A DNA stretch of 19,930 bases from Streptomyces catenulae (GCF_000718015.1 NZ_JODY01000057.1:1-19930), one strand, 5' to 3'; counted from the first letter of the stretch, positions 1-11,310 are shown. The notes: generated by a model not told the origin, from the letters alone. Numbers and translations: made by a program.

Positions 1-1620
1 GGCCGGGAGGGCGGCGCGCTCCGCGCCTGCCACCGGTGCCTGGCCGGTGCCCGCGTTGCCTTGGGCGGCTCCTGCCTGGCCTTGGGCTGCGCTCGCCGTG
101 CCCTGGTCCGTGATGGCGGCCTGGCCCGTGGCGGCGGCCTGGCCCGTGGCCGCAGCCTGGTTCGTGGCGGCGGCCTGGTCTGTGACGGTGCCTTGGTACG
201 GGGCGGCGCCCTGGTCCGTGACGGCAACTCGACCCGAGGCGGCGGCCTGCTCCGGGCCCGCGGCGGACTGGCCCGCCACCGCAGCGGACTGACCCGTCAC
301 CGCGCCGGACTGACCCGCCATCGCATCGAACTGACCCGTTTCCACTGCGGCCTGCCCCATCCCCATGGCGGCCTGCCCCGTCCCCACGGCGGTCTGTTCC
401 GCGACTGCGGGACGGTCGGTGTGCGCGGGCTGGTCGGCGTCTGTGGCCGGGGCGGCTCCGGTGGGCCGGGGCGTCTCCTCGGCTGCGGACTGCCCGGTGG
501 TGTCGGCCGGTTGGGGATGCTCGGCCGGTTCGGTGGGACGTGGTGCGGGGGCCGGGGCGGCGGCCATGGTGAGGCGGGCGGACGGGTCCGGCGGGGCGAG
601 GTACGGGCCCGGCGCGGGGCGCGGGTCCGCCGACGCCTCCGGGGACGCCGTCGGCCCGGGGAGCACCGGGGCTCCGGCGGGAACCGTGGCTTCCGCTGCC
701 GTGTGCTCCGGCTCCGTGGGCGCCATGGCCTCCGGAGCCGCCGTGCGGGCCGGTCCCGCCACGGGCTCCGACGCGGCCGGAGACGATGCCGGAGGGAGTG
801 CCGGGCGCACCGTGGGCGCGGCCACCGGGGCCGCCTCGGAAACGGGTGCCGCCCCTTGGACGGCGGCCGGTTCCGCGACGGGCGCCTCCCGCGCGGGGCC
901 CGGCACCGGGATGCGCGGGGCGGCCTGCCCCGGAACCGCATCCGACCCCGCGCCCCCTACGGGCACCGGCCCCGAAACCTGTCCTGGGCCCGAGCCCTGG
1001 CCCGGCCTCGAATCCTGACCCGGGCCTGAACCCTGACCCGGGCCCGAACCTTGCCCCGGCCCCGAACCCTGACCAGGAGCCATCCCCTGCCCCGGAACCG
1101 CCCCCGCACCCGCCCCCGCCCCCGGCCCGCCCGGAGCCGGAATCCGGCCCGTATCGGCTGCTGGCAGGGCGGGTGCATACGGATTCGCTGTGGGCGCCTG
1201 CGTATACGGGCCCGCTGCGGGCGGCTGCGCGTACGGGTTCGGTGCTGCCGCGACCTCCGGGTACGGGGGGCGGCTCGGTGTGCCCGGGGCCTGGCCGGGG
1301 ACGGTGGGGCCGCCCGGTGCTCCCGGGGGCGTCGCCCCTGCCACGGGTGGTTCCCCGTACGGGCCGGGTACCGGGGCCCCGGCGCCCGGTGGTTGCTCGG
1401 GGACCGGCAGGCCGTGCCCGGCCCCGGGGACCTGGCCGGGGGGCGTCGGCGCCTCGGCCCGCGGGTAGTCGCTCGCGTGCCACTGGTGGAGGCAGTCGGC
1501 GCACCACCACAGGAGTTCGCCGCCGCCGTAGACGCCCTCGTCCTCCCACAGGAGGTCGGTGCCACCGCAGGACGGGCAGGGGGTGGCCGGGGTACGGCGG
1601 CGCCGTGTGCGACGGCTCAT
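1..1620 (-). CDS. Zinc-ribbon protein with long Pro/Ala/Gly/Gln-rich repetitive tail (partial, runs off left edge)
   Basis: The frame opens with ATG at 1620 and stays open for 540 codons to the window edge, so the C-terminus is missing. Residues 15-18 (CPSC) and 40-43 (CADC) form a Cys4 zinc ribbon, preceded by an Arg-rich start (MSRRTRRRR). From about residue 50 the protein is low complexity: first Pro/Gly/Tyr-rich, then seven hexapeptides of the type xPGQGS, then an Ala/Pro/Thr/Glu stretch, then a region with Gln every 6-7 residues. No membrane segment is visible in the part seen. The Shine-Dalgarno site is weak (CCAGG about 10 nt before ATG). The family was not recognised beyond the zinc ribbon. 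The tail could be a disordered linker to an unseen C-terminal domain. Codon use is typical of Streptomyces coding sequence, and the opposite-strand frames here are shadows. Confidence 0.72.
   Translation of the reverse strand, partial: MSRRTRRRRTPATPCPSCGGTDLLWEDEGVYGGGELLWWCADCLHQWHASDYPRAEAPTPPGQVPGAGHGLPVPEQPPGAGAPVPGPYGEPPVAGATPPGAPGGPTVPGQAPGTPSRPPYPEVAAAPNPYAQPPAAGPYTQAPTANPYAPALPAADTGRIPAPGGPGAGAGAGAVPGQGMAPGQGSGPGQGSGPGQGSGPGQDSRPGQGSGPGQVSGPVPVGGAGSDAVPGQAAPRIPVPGPAREAPVAEPAAVQGAAPVSEAAPVAAPTVRPALPPASSPAASEPVAGPARTAAPEAMAPTEPEHTAAEATVPAGAPVLPGPTASPEASADPRPAPGPYLAPPDPSARLTMAAAPAPAPRPTEPAEHPQPADTTGQSAAEETPRPTGAAPATDADQPAHTDRPAVAEQTAVGTGQAAMGMGQAAVETGQFDAMAGQSGAVTGQSAAVAGQSAAGPEQAAASGRVAVTDQGAAPYQGTVTDQAAATNQAAATGQAAATGQAAITDQGTASAAQGQAGAAQGNAGTGQAPVAGAERAALPA
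103..387 (-). repeat. Gln-periodic Ala/Thr/Gly repeats, 21-nt then 18-nt period
   Basis: In the zinc-ribbon gene, Gln recurs every seven residues (GQAAMGM, GQAAVET, GQFDAMA, GQSGAVT, GQSAAVA and similar). Towards the left edge the spacing changes to six (DQAAAT, NQAAAT, GQAAAT, GQAAIT). The shift from a 21-nt to an 18-nt unit suggests two rounds of repeat expansion. Confidence 0.7.
973..1098 (-). repeat. 18-bp tandem repeat coding for seven PGQGS-type hexapeptides
   Basis: Seven consecutive hexapeptides (VPGQGM, APGQGS, GPGQGS twice, GPGQDS, RPGQGS, GPGQVS) lie inside the zinc-ribbon gene. Each corresponds to an 18-bp unit with mostly silent or single-base differences. Such repeats change copy number readily by slippage. 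Confidence 0.8.
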
Positions 1621-1972
1621 GAGTGAGACCTGGTCATGGTTCTCCGACTTCATCTGTTCTGCGCCGTGATGGCAAGGGCACACCCCGCCGTTGCCCATGG
1701 TGGGCGTGGTTTCCCCGGTGCGGAAGCGGTGGCTTCCGCACCGGGGCGGGGCGCGCACAGCAACAATGTGCCACCCGTCCGTGGACAACAGCCGACAGTT
1801 CGGTCAATTTGGCGGACCGGCCTCGCGGGGAGCGTCCCGAAGGGAGCGGGCCCGTACGGATGTCCGGGGCCGCCGCGCACTCCCCCGCGATGCCGTTCGT
1901 CCGTAACGTCCCCCGTCTCCCGTCGCGTTCACCCTCGCCCGACCCCGAATCCTCCCGGATCCGGACCCCGAC
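1621..1972. other. Intergenic region between the cob operon end and the zinc-ribbon gene
   Basis: No gene is supported in these 352 bases. The stretch holds one perfect 15-bp-stem hairpin (1713-1746). A relatively AT-rich patch at about 1755-1815 could hold promoter elements, but no convincing -35/-10 pair was found. Open frames on both strands have the composition of shadow frames and lack good ribosome sites. Confidence 0.6.
1713..1746 (-). terminator. Perfect 15-bp stem, 4-nt loop hairpin after cobIJ
   Basis: Bases 1713-1727 pair perfectly with 1732-1746 around the loop GGTG. It lies 227 bp past the stop of leftward cobIJ and 93 bp before the start of the zinc-ribbon gene. It most likely ends the cob transcript. 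There is no T-tract on the leftward strand, which is common for Streptomyces terminators. Confidence 0.6.
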
Positions 1973-3652
1973 TCACCCCTCCGGGTACCGGCGTGGCGTC
2001 CACACGGACGCGGTGCCGTCCGCGCGCGGTGCCGTCCGGGTCTGCGACGAGCCGATCAGCAGGATCGTGCGCATGTCGACCTCGGCGGGGTCGAGGTCGG
2101 CGAGACGGACCGTGCGGACGGACTCCTCCGGGCCGCCCACATCGCGGCCCAGCACCACCGGGGTGTCCGGCGAACGGTGCTCCAGCAGCAGGTCACGCGC
2201 CTTGCCGACCTGCCAGGTGCGGCTGCGGGAGCCGGGGTTGTAGAGCGCCAGGACGAGGTCGGCGGCGGCCGCGGCGCGCAGCCGTTCGGCGATGACCTCC
2301 CAGGGCTTGAGGCGGTCGGAGAGGGAGAGGACCGCGTAGTCGTGGCCGAGCGGGGCGCCCGCCTTGGCCGCCGCGGCGTTGGCGGCGGTGACCCCGGGCA
2401 GCACCCGTACGGGAACGGCCCGGTAGCGCTCCTCGGCGGCGACCTCCAGGACGGCGGTGGCCATCGCGAAGACGCCCGGGTCGCCGCCGGAGACGACCGC
2501 GACCCGGCGGCCACGGCGGGCCAGGTCGAGGGCGAGTTCGGCGCGTTCGGACTCGACCTTGTTGTCGGAGCCGTGCCGCAGCTGACCGGGGCGGACCGGC
2601 ACCCGATCCAGGTAGGTGGTGTAGCCGACGAGGTCGTCGGCGGCGGCCAGCGCCCCCCGCGACTCGGGCGTCAGCCACAGCGGTCCGGCCGGTCCGGTGC
2701 CGACGACGACCACCTCGCCGCAGCCGGTCCCGGACGCGTCACCCGACGCGCCACCGGGGGCGTGCGCCGTCTCGCCGGGCGCCCCGGACATGCCCTCGGG
2801 GACGCTCCCGGACCCGCTCTCAGGGGCGTGCGCCGTCTCGCCGGGCGCCCCCGACCCGCCCTCGGGGACGCCCCCCGACGCCTCCTCGGGAACATCCCGT
2901 TCCGCGACCCGGCTCGGTACCACCGCGACCGCGAAGTACGGGACGGAATCGGGGTCGACGTCCGCCAGTGCCCCGGTCCGTTCGCCGGTCATCGTGGCGC
3001 GTTCGACGTAGCGCGCCTCCGGCAGCCGGCCGGAGCGTTCCATGGCCCGGTGGACGGTGGGGAAGGTGCGGCCCAGCTTCATGACGACGGCGGAGTCGGT
3101 GGCGGCCAGCCGGGCCGTCAGCTCCTCCTCGGGGAGCGTGCCGGGCAGCACCGTCAGCACCTCGTCGGCCTCCACCAGCGGCCTGCCCAGCCGGGCGGCG
3201 GCCGCGTTGATCGAGGTCACGCCGGGGACGACCTCGGTCGGGTAACGGTGCGCCAGCCGCTTGTGCATGTGCTGGTACGAGCCGTAGAAGAGCGGATCGC
3301 CCTCGGAGATCACGGCGACGGTGCGGCCCGCGTCCAGGTGCGCGGCGAGCCGGGCCGCGGCCTCCTCGTAGAAATCGTCGAGGGCGCCCCGGTAGCCGCC
3401 GGGGTGGTCGGTCGACTCCGTGGTGACCGGGTAGACCAGCGCCTCCTCGATGTGGTCGGGGCGCAGATGGTCGGCGGCGATGGCGCGCGCGATGGACCGG
3501 CCGTGGCGCGCGCTGTGGTACGCCACCACGTCGGCCTCGGCGATGACCCCTACGGCCCTCACGGTCATCAGGGACGGGTCTCCGGGGCCGAGCCCCACAC
3601 CGTAGAGGCGGCCCGGGGTGCGGGCGCCGGACTGCTGCTCGGGCACGCTCAT
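1973..3652 (-). CDS. cobIJ: Bifunctional precorrin-2 C20-methyltransferase / precorrin-3B C17-methyltransferase
   Basis: A 559-residue fusion of two SAM-dependent tetrapyrrole methylases. The CobI part spans about residues 14-248 (GLGPGDPSL at 20-28, [11 protein letters not shown] at 116-126). It methylates precorrin-2 at C20 to give precorrin-3A. The CobJ part spans about 313-540 ([21 protein letters not shown] at 387-398, LYNPGSRSR). It methylates C17 of precorrin-3B and contracts the ring to give precorrin-4. CobI-CobJ fusions are known in actinobacteria. A Gly/Pro/Glu-rich linker (about 252-312) contains a 22-residue tandem duplication. The start is ATG at 3652, preceded by GAGGAGGA. Its ATG overlaps the cobH stop (ATGA), which implies translational coupling. 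An in-frame opening further upstream is inside cobH and is not used. Confidence 0.95.
   Translation of the reverse strand: MSVPEQQSGARTPGRLYGVGLGPGDPSLMTVRAVGVIAEADVVAYHSARHGRSIARAIAADHLRPDHIEEALVYPVTTESTDHPGGYRGALDDFYEEAAARLAAHLDAGRTVAVISEGDPLFYGSYQHMHKRLAHRYPTEVVPGVTSINAAAARLGRPLVEADEVLTVLPGTLPEEELTARLAATDSAVVMKLGRTFPTVHRAMERSGRLPEARYVERATMTGERTGALADVDPDSVPYFAVAVVPSRVAERDVPEEASGGVPEGGSGAPGETAHAPESGSGSVPEGMSGAPGETAHAPGGASGDASGTGCGEVVVVGTGPAGPLWLTPESRGALAAADDLVGYTTYLDRVPVRPGQLRHGSDNKVESERAELALDLARRGRRVAVVSGGDPGVFAMATAVLEVAAEERYRAVPVRVLPGVTAANAAAAKAGAPLGHDYAVLSLSDRLKPWEVIAERLRAAAAADLVLALYNPGSRSRTWQVGKARDLLLEHRSPDTPVVLGRDVGGPEESVRTVRLADLDPAEVDMRTILLIGSSQTRTAPRADGTASVWTPRRYPEG
2757..2888 (-). 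repeat. 66-bp tandem duplication in the CobI-CobJ linker
   Basis: Bases 2757-2822 and 2823-2888 are two adjacent copies of a 66-bp unit, most alike in their first 25 bases. They encode two 22-residue units around the shared core [11 protein letters not shown]. The reading frame is kept because the period is divisible by three. Confidence 0.85.
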
Positions 3653-4275
3653 TCCTCCTCGCTCGCCAGGGCGTTGACGGCGGCCGCGGCCATGGCGCTG
3701 CCGCCGCGCCGCCCGCGCACCACCAGGTGCTCCAGGCCCGACGGGTGGGCGGCCAGCGCCTCCTTGGACTCGGCGGCGCCGATGAAGCCGACGGGTATGC
3801 CGAGCACCGCGGCGGGCCGCGGCGCGCCCTCCTCGATCATCTCCAGGAGGCGGAAGAGCGCGGTGGGGGCGTTGCCGACGGCGACGACCGCGCCGTCCAG
3901 CCTGTCCCGCCACAGCTCCAGCGCGGCGGCGCTGCGGGTGGTGCCCAGTTCGGCGGCGAGCGCGGGCACCGACGGGTCGGCGAGGGTGCACACCACCTCG
4001 TTGTCGGCGGGCAGCCGCTTACGGGTGACGCCGCTGGCGACCATGTTGGCGTCGCACAGGATCGGCGCACCGGCGCGCAGCGCGGCGCGCGCGCTCGCCA
4101 CCACGCCGGGGGAGAAGGCGAGGTCGCGGACGAGGTCGACCATGCCGCAGGCGTGGATCATCCGGACCGCGACCCGGCTGACGTCGGCGGGCAGCCCCGC
4201 GAGGTCCGCCTCGGCGCGGATGGTGGCAAAGGACTGGCGGTAGATCGCCGCCCCGTCCTTCTCGTAGTCGAACAC
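3649..4275 (-). CDS. cobH: Precorrin-8X methylmutase
   Basis: A 208-residue protein of the CobH/CbiC family, which moves a methyl group from C11 to C12 to turn precorrin-8x into hydrogenobyrinate. The N-terminal region carries the signature RMIHACG, with His41 as the expected catalytic residue. The motifs [11 protein letters not shown] and [12 protein letters not shown] and a terminal region rich in [14 protein letters not shown] are typical. Length matches the family (about 205-220). The start is GTG at 4275 with GAGGG a few bases upstream. It lies 102 bp after cobG and overlaps cobIJ by 4 bp, so the three genes are probably one operon. Confidence 0.95.
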   Translation of the reverse strand: MFDYEKDGAAIYRQSFATIRAEADLAGLPADVSRVAVRMIHACGMVDLVRDLAFSPGVVASARAALRAGAPILCDANMVASGVTRKRLPADNEVVCTLADPSVPALAAELGTTRSAAALELWRDRLDGAVVAVGNAPTALFRLLEMIEEGAPRPAAVLGIPVGFIGAAESKEALAAHPSGLEHLVVRGRRGGSAMAAAAVNALASEEE

Positions 4276-4377
4276 GGTGCCCTCGGTGTGGTGGATCGGT
4301 GGTGGGGTGGGGGAACGGGAAGCTGGATGGGGGTACGCGCCAACGGGGGCGTCAACCGGTGCGTGTCCCGGTGGCGG

Positions 4378-5772
4378 TCACGGCGTGGTCCCGGGGCCCG
4401 ACGGGGACACCGGGGGCGCGACGGCGTCGGCGACCTGCCGCACGGTGGCGCCGGTCGCGAGCGGCTCCGGTGGCGCCCCCGGCCGGACCACGGTCACGTC
4501 GTAGCCGCCGTCGGTCGCCAGGACGTCGAGCCAGGTGCCGTGCGGATGGCCGCAGCGGCGCGCGCAGCCGGACCACTGCACCGGCAGCGCGGTGGCCCGC
4601 CCCAGGGCCGTGGCCACGGCGGTCGCGTCGGTCCGTACGTCGGTCAGGGACTTGGCGCACCCGGGGCGCCCGGTGCAGGCGCCGAGCCGGTACCAGGGCG
4701 AGTCCGGGTCGGTGACCAGGCCCGCGTCCGCGCACTCCCGCAGCCGGGCGGCGGCCACCGGCGCGCTCAGCCCGGGGACGAGGACGCCGCGCCACGGGGT
4801 CAGCCGGAGCGTGCCGTCCCCCTCGGCGGCGGTACGGGCCAGGAGGCGCCACTGCGCGCCGGTCAGCCGCCCCAGCGGCGCCGGGACGCTCAGCGCACGG
4901 CGCCCGCCGGGCCCTTCGACGAGGCCGGGCGCCGGAATGCGCGCACCGCTCCCGGGCCTCTCCGGGACCTCGCCGGACGGGACGTACGCGGCGGGGATCC
5001 CGGCGGCGCGCAGCCGCTCGCCGACGGCGCGCGCGGTCGGCGCCGCGCCCCCCGGCAGCTCCCGGAACCGCCAGGCGCCACTGCCGCTCGCCTCGACCGC
5101 GTCGAGGAAGGCACGGGCGGCACCGAGCGCGGCACGGGCGGCATCGGCACCCGCGATCCGAAGGGCCGGACCGGAGCCGTCGCCGGGCCCGCCGGGTCCG
5201 CCGAGGAGGAGCAGCGCGGACGCCGCACCCGGCGCCCCGGCCCCCGGGCCCGCCGCTTCTGCGACCAAGGTCACATCGCCGCCGAGGGACGCCACATCGC
5301 CGCGCCCGTCGTCCAGGACGAAGAGGAAACGCCCCGAAAGCCGCGTCGTCCACTCCGCCCCGCAGAGCAGTCCGTCCAGCTCACGGGCCCAGCGCCGCAC
5401 GTCGGCGGGGGTGTGGCGGTCGATTCCGGCGAGCGGTGAGGCGATGAGGTTTCGGACGCGTTCATGGCGTACGGAGGGCAGCAGACCGGCCCCGTCCAGC
5501 AGTGCGGCCAGATCGCCGCCGCAGCCGTCGCCGAGGCCGCGCAGCTCCACGTTGCCGCGCGAGGTGAGGGAGATCCCGCCGTCCCCGAACCGCTCCGCCG
5601 CGTCCGCCAGCGCCGTCGCCTGACGTCCGGTCAACTCGCCCGCGGGCACCCGGACACGGGCCAGCGCGCCGTCCGCCGCCGCGTGCAGCCGCAGCGCTCC
5701 CGGGCAGGCGTCACCGCGCTCGCGCAGCGGCGGCTGGGCCCCGTGGGGCCGGTTCGAGGGGGAGGGCGGCAT
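4378..5772 (-). CDS. cobG: Precorrin-3B synthase (CobG)
   Basis: A 464-residue protein of the nitrite/sulfite reductase-like fold. CobG uses O2 to convert precorrin-3A to precorrin-3B and so marks the aerobic pathway. It has the ferredoxin-like N-terminal half (ISLTSRGNVELRGL) and the [4Fe-4S] ligand pattern Cys366-x5-Cys372 and Cys403-x3-Cys407 (GRPGCAKSLTDVR, SGCARRCGHP). A Gly/Ala/Pro-rich stretch at about 160-195 is probably a flexible loop. The start is uncertain: ATG 5772 and ATG 5784 both lack a clear ribosome site. The later one fits the family N-terminus. It is the first gene of the leftward cobG-cobH-cobIJ group. Confidence 0.92.
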   Translation of the reverse strand: MPPSPSNRPHGAQPPLRERGDACPGALRLHAAADGALARVRVPAGELTGRQATALADAAERFGDGGISLTSRGNVELRGLGDGCGGDLAALLDGAGLLPSVRHERVRNLIASPLAGIDRHTPADVRRWARELDGLLCGAEWTTRLSGRFLFVLDDGRGDVASLGGDVTLVAEAAGPGAGAPGAASALLLLGGPGGPGDGSGPALRIAGADAARAALGAARAFLDAVEASGSGAWRFRELPGGAAPTARAVGERLRAAGIPAAYVPSGEVPERPGSGARIPAPGLVEGPGGRRALSVPAPLGRLTGAQWRLLARTAAEGDGTLRLTPWRGVLVPGLSAPVAAARLRECADAGLVTDPDSPWYRLGACTGRPGCAKSLTDVRTDATAVATALGRATALPVQWSGCARRCGHPHGTWLDVLATDGGYDVTVVRPGAPPEPLATGATVRQVADAVAPPVSPSGPGTTP

Positions 5773-6119
5773 GGCCGCGAGCATACCGACGCGCCGCGGC
5801 GGACGACGGTGACCGGCACCCCGCCCCGGGCGCCCCGACGGCCGCCCCCGCCCCCGGACGAGCACCCCGGAGCGGACCCGCGCCGGGTCCCGTACGGCCC
5901 CGGATCCGGCCCCCGTACGACCCCGGATCCCGACCCCGTACGGGGAGCGGGCCGATCCCCGTACGGGCCCCGATGCCGCCCCCTATGGGCACCCCGCAGC
6001 AGGCCACGCCCTCCGTCGGCCCTCGCCGGATCGGCCGTCGAGCCCCCCTCCCCACCCTCCCGACCAGCCCTTACCATTCACTTCGGTGGGTCAGCCGGCC
6101 CGCCGACGCCGGAGACGGC
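5773..6119. other. Divergent cobG/cobN intergenic region
   Basis: No gene is supported. The region carries the 23-bp tandem array at 5888-5990 and, nearer cobN, a small AT-richer patch. TACCAT at 6072-6077 in that patch could be a -10 element for the riboswitch transcript, but no good -35 is visible. No B12 box is found in the leftward leader, so cobG has no recognisable riboswitch. Confidence 0.5.
5888..5990. repeat. 23-bp tandem repeat array, about 4.5 copies
   Basis: Units start at 5888, 5911, 5934, 5957 and 5980. Each begins with (C/T)CCCGTACG, with CCCCTATGGG in the last, and the first two share CCCCGGATCC. The GTAC core recurs at exactly 23-bp steps (5892, 5915, 5938, 5961), with TAT at the fifth place. 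The core is self-complementary, so each unit holds a short palindrome. Confidence 0.85.
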
Positions 6120-6236
6120 GACGAGGGCTCTCCCGGTCACGGGGGCGGCTCTCAGGGAGGAAGCCCGGTGAGAGTCCGGCGCGGTCCCGCCACTGTGAGC
6201 CCGGCAGCTGCCGGGTGAGTCAGGAACTCCCGCCGT
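6120..6236 (+). promoter_or_regulatory. Cobalamin (B12) riboswitch upstream of cobN
   Basis: The conserved B12 aptamer elements are present in order: GGGAGGAAGCCCGGTG (6155-6170), AGTCCGGCGCGG (6173-6184), the B12 box CCCGCCACTGTGA (6186-6198), a 16-bp perfect palindrome hairpin (6200-6215), and GAGTCAGGAACTCCCGCC (6217-6234). Adenosylcobalamin binding to such aptamers lowers expression of the downstream gene. After the aptamer, CGGGG and CCCCG arms (about 6250-6267) form a hairpin that directly abuts the cobN ribosome site GAGGAAGG (6267-6274). This suggests control at translation initiation. Aptamer edges are estimated. Confidence 0.93.
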
Positions 6237-6286
6237 CCAACGAACCACCCGGGGCGCGGATACCCCGAGGAAGGCTCTGCGCTCGC

Positions 6287-9895
<3,609 letters not shown>

Positions 9896-9926
9896 CCCCT
9901 CCACCGCCCCTGACCGACCCGAGACC

Positions 9927-10031
9927 TTTCAGGAACCCTTCCTGAGAATTCTGCCGCCACGGCCCGCCCTCCCTATGGGGGGCGGGCCGTTGGCGTGCGG
10001 GAGAGTTCAGGGAGACTTCCTGATGATTCTT
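9927..10031. repeat. Pair of imperfect 27-bp direct repeats, each with a TCAGG-N7-CCTGA dyad
   Basis: Copy 1 (9927-9953) and copy 2 (10005-10031) match at 20 of 27 positions. Each contains the inverted repeat TCAGG-N7-CCTGA followed by an ATTCT block. In copy 1 the dyad is longer (TCAGGAA-N3-TTCCTGA, 9929-9945). They flank the hairpin at 9959-9990. They could be regulator sites or members of a dispersed intergenic repeat. Confidence 0.65.
9959..9990 (+). terminator. GC-rich hairpin after cobN
   Basis: ACGGCCCGCCC (9959-9969) pairs with GGGCGGGCCGT (9980-9990). Inner CCC and GGG runs around TAT add further pairs. It lies 64 bp after the cobN stop. A similar hairpin follows the next gene. Confidence 0.75.
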
Positions 10032-10098
10032 CGGCTGCGGGGGCGCCGGACCGGCGGCCCCGCCCGGCCGACCGCCGCTCCCCCTCCGAGGACGCACG

Positions 10099-10671
10099 AT
10101 GCAGACCCGCACCCGGGCGCACACACCGGCCGCACCCACGGCTCCCCGCCGCAGGTTCACCCGGCTGAGCCGGGCGTTCGCCTGCGCCGTGCTCCTCACC
10201 GGCTTCGGCGTGGCGGCTTTCGGGCTGTCGGGTGTCGCCGGATCGCTCGGGTACGCCGGGACGCCGGGCACGCTGACCGTCCAGGGCTGCCGGGAGGTGG
10301 CGGGGCGGTCCCACGGGCAGAACTGCTTCGGCCCGGTGCGTGCGAAGGACGGCACGCTCCTGGACGAGGAGGCTGCCCTGGACGCAGAGTTGCGGCCCGG
10401 CGACCGGGTGGCGGTCCGTGGCATCGCCGCGTTCTGGGTGTCCGAGGGGCGGCAGCACCTCGGCGAACCAGGGCTGATCGCCGGTGCGGGGATCCTGCTG
10501 TCCGGCTTCTGGGTTCCCTACCTCACCACCGGCACCTTCCCCTGGCGCACCACCCCACCGCCCGGCGCCCCGCTGTGCACCCTCGGCCCCCGCGCCCGGC
10601 TGACCCGCACCGTGCTGTGCACGCTCGGCGCCTGCGTCGCCGGGGCATGCGTGATCGCCTCGCTGCTCTGA
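10099..10671 (+). CDS. Small membrane protein of unknown function
   Basis: A 190-residue protein that was not recognised. It starts at ATG 10099 with GAGGAC upstream. An Arg-rich N-terminus precedes a hydrophobic segment at about 24-48. A polar, presumably extracytoplasmic stretch follows, with two Cys (GCREVAGR and NCFGP) that could form a disulfide, and a short region PGDRVAVRGIAAFWVSEG. Two further hydrophobic segments lie at about 124-143 and at the extreme C-terminus (about 167-190). The gene stands alone between two similar GC-rich hairpins, so it is probably transcribed by itself. Codon use is normal for the window. Confidence 0.8.
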   Translation: MQTRTRAHTPAAPTAPRRRFTRLSRAFACAVLLTGFGVAAFGLSGVAGSLGYAGTPGTLTVQGCREVAGRSHGQNCFGPVRAKDGTLLDEEAALDAELRPGDRVAVRGIAAFWVSEGRQHLGEPGLIAGAGILLSGFWVPYLTTGTFPWRTTPPPGAPLCTLGPRARLTRTVLCTLGACVAGACVIASLL

Positions 10672-10675
10672 GGAA

Positions 10676-10705
10676 GGCCCGCCCGGCCCACGGGGGGGGC
10701 GGGCC
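10676..10705 (+). terminator. GC-rich hairpin after the small membrane protein gene
   Basis: GGCCCGCCC (10676-10684) pairs with GGGCGGGCC (10697-10705). The loop contains part of a run of eight G. It begins 4 bp after the stop codon. Its sequence resembles the hairpin after cobN, including the following GT(T/C)GGCGTG. Confidence 0.75.
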
Positions 10706-10755
10706 GTCGGCGTGATCCTGCCGAGCACCCTCACAGGGCTTCCGGGAGCGGTACG

Positions 10756-11310
10756 TTGCCGACCATGGCTTTCTTGGAAGACGTCGTCTGGCCGCCCGCT
10801 CCGCTCAGGACCGAGCGGCTGGTGCTCCGCGAGCCCGAGGTCCGGGACCGTACGGCGTTCCTCGCCCTGCTCGCCTCGCCGGAGGTGCACACCTACCTCG
10901 GTGGCCCGCGCCCGCGCGATGAACTTGAGCGGGAGATGCCCGGGGCGCCCACCCGGCGGCCCGGGCTCTTCGTCGTCGAACGTGACGGAGCGATGATCGG
11001 CCAGATCACCCTCACCGAGGAGTCAGGACTCCTTCCCCGGGCCGCCGGGAGGGCCGAACTCGGCTATCTCTTCCTGCCGGAGGCATGGGGACGCGGGTAC
11101 GCCACCGAGGCGTGTACGGCGGTCCTCGACTGGTTCACCGGTGTGCTCCCCGGCCGCCCCGTGGTGCTCGCCACCCAGACCGCCAACACCGGCTCCCGCC
11201 GCCTCGCGGCGAAGCTCGGGTTCGTCGAGGCGGGGCTGTTCCATGCGTACGGCGCGGAGCAGTGGTGCGGCGTGTGGTCCCCGGCTGCGGCGCCCGGCCC
11301 GAACCCTTGA
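10756..11310 (+). CDS. GNAT-family N-acetyltransferase
   Basis: An acetyl-CoA-dependent acetyltransferase of the RimJ/RimL-like GNAT type. The opening LRTERLVLREPEVRDRTAF is typical, ELGYLFLPEAWGRGYATEA holds the acetyl-CoA pyrophosphate-binding motif (GRGYA), and NTGSRRLAAKLGF is the closing motif. The substrate cannot be told. Two starts are possible. TTG at 10756 has GGGAG at an ideal 7-nt distance and gives 184 residues. ATG at 10765 has no ribosome site at proper distance and gives 181. The TTG start is preferred. The gene is convergent with the Lrp-type regulator, with only 54 bp between the stops. Confidence 0.9.
   Translation: MPTMAFLEDVVWPPAPLRTERLVLREPEVRDRTAFLALLASPEVHTYLGGPRPRDELEREMPGAPTRRPGLFVVERDGAMIGQITLTEESGLLPRAAGRAELGYLFLPEAWGRGYATEACTAVLDWFTGVLPGRPVVLATQTANTGSRRLAAKLGFVEAGLFHAYGAEQWCGVWSPAAAPGPNP

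Noticed and set aside
61..1029. Rightward frames over the zinc-ribbon gene
   Set aside because: They are Gly/Arg-rich and mirror the repeats of the leftward gene, whose zinc ribbon and continuous 540-codon frame are convincing.
1475..1495. GCCACTG at about 1482 (and at 4853 and 5087) as further B12 boxes
   Set aside because: They lie inside coding sequence and lack all other aptamer elements.
2177..4243. A 688-codon rightward open frame across cobIJ and cobH
   Set aside because: It is antisense to two clearly recognisable enzymes and has low-complexity Arg/Gly/Ala composition.
5888..5990. The 23-bp array as a CRISPR
   Set aside because: The units are directly adjacent without unique spacers, too short, and no cas genes are present.
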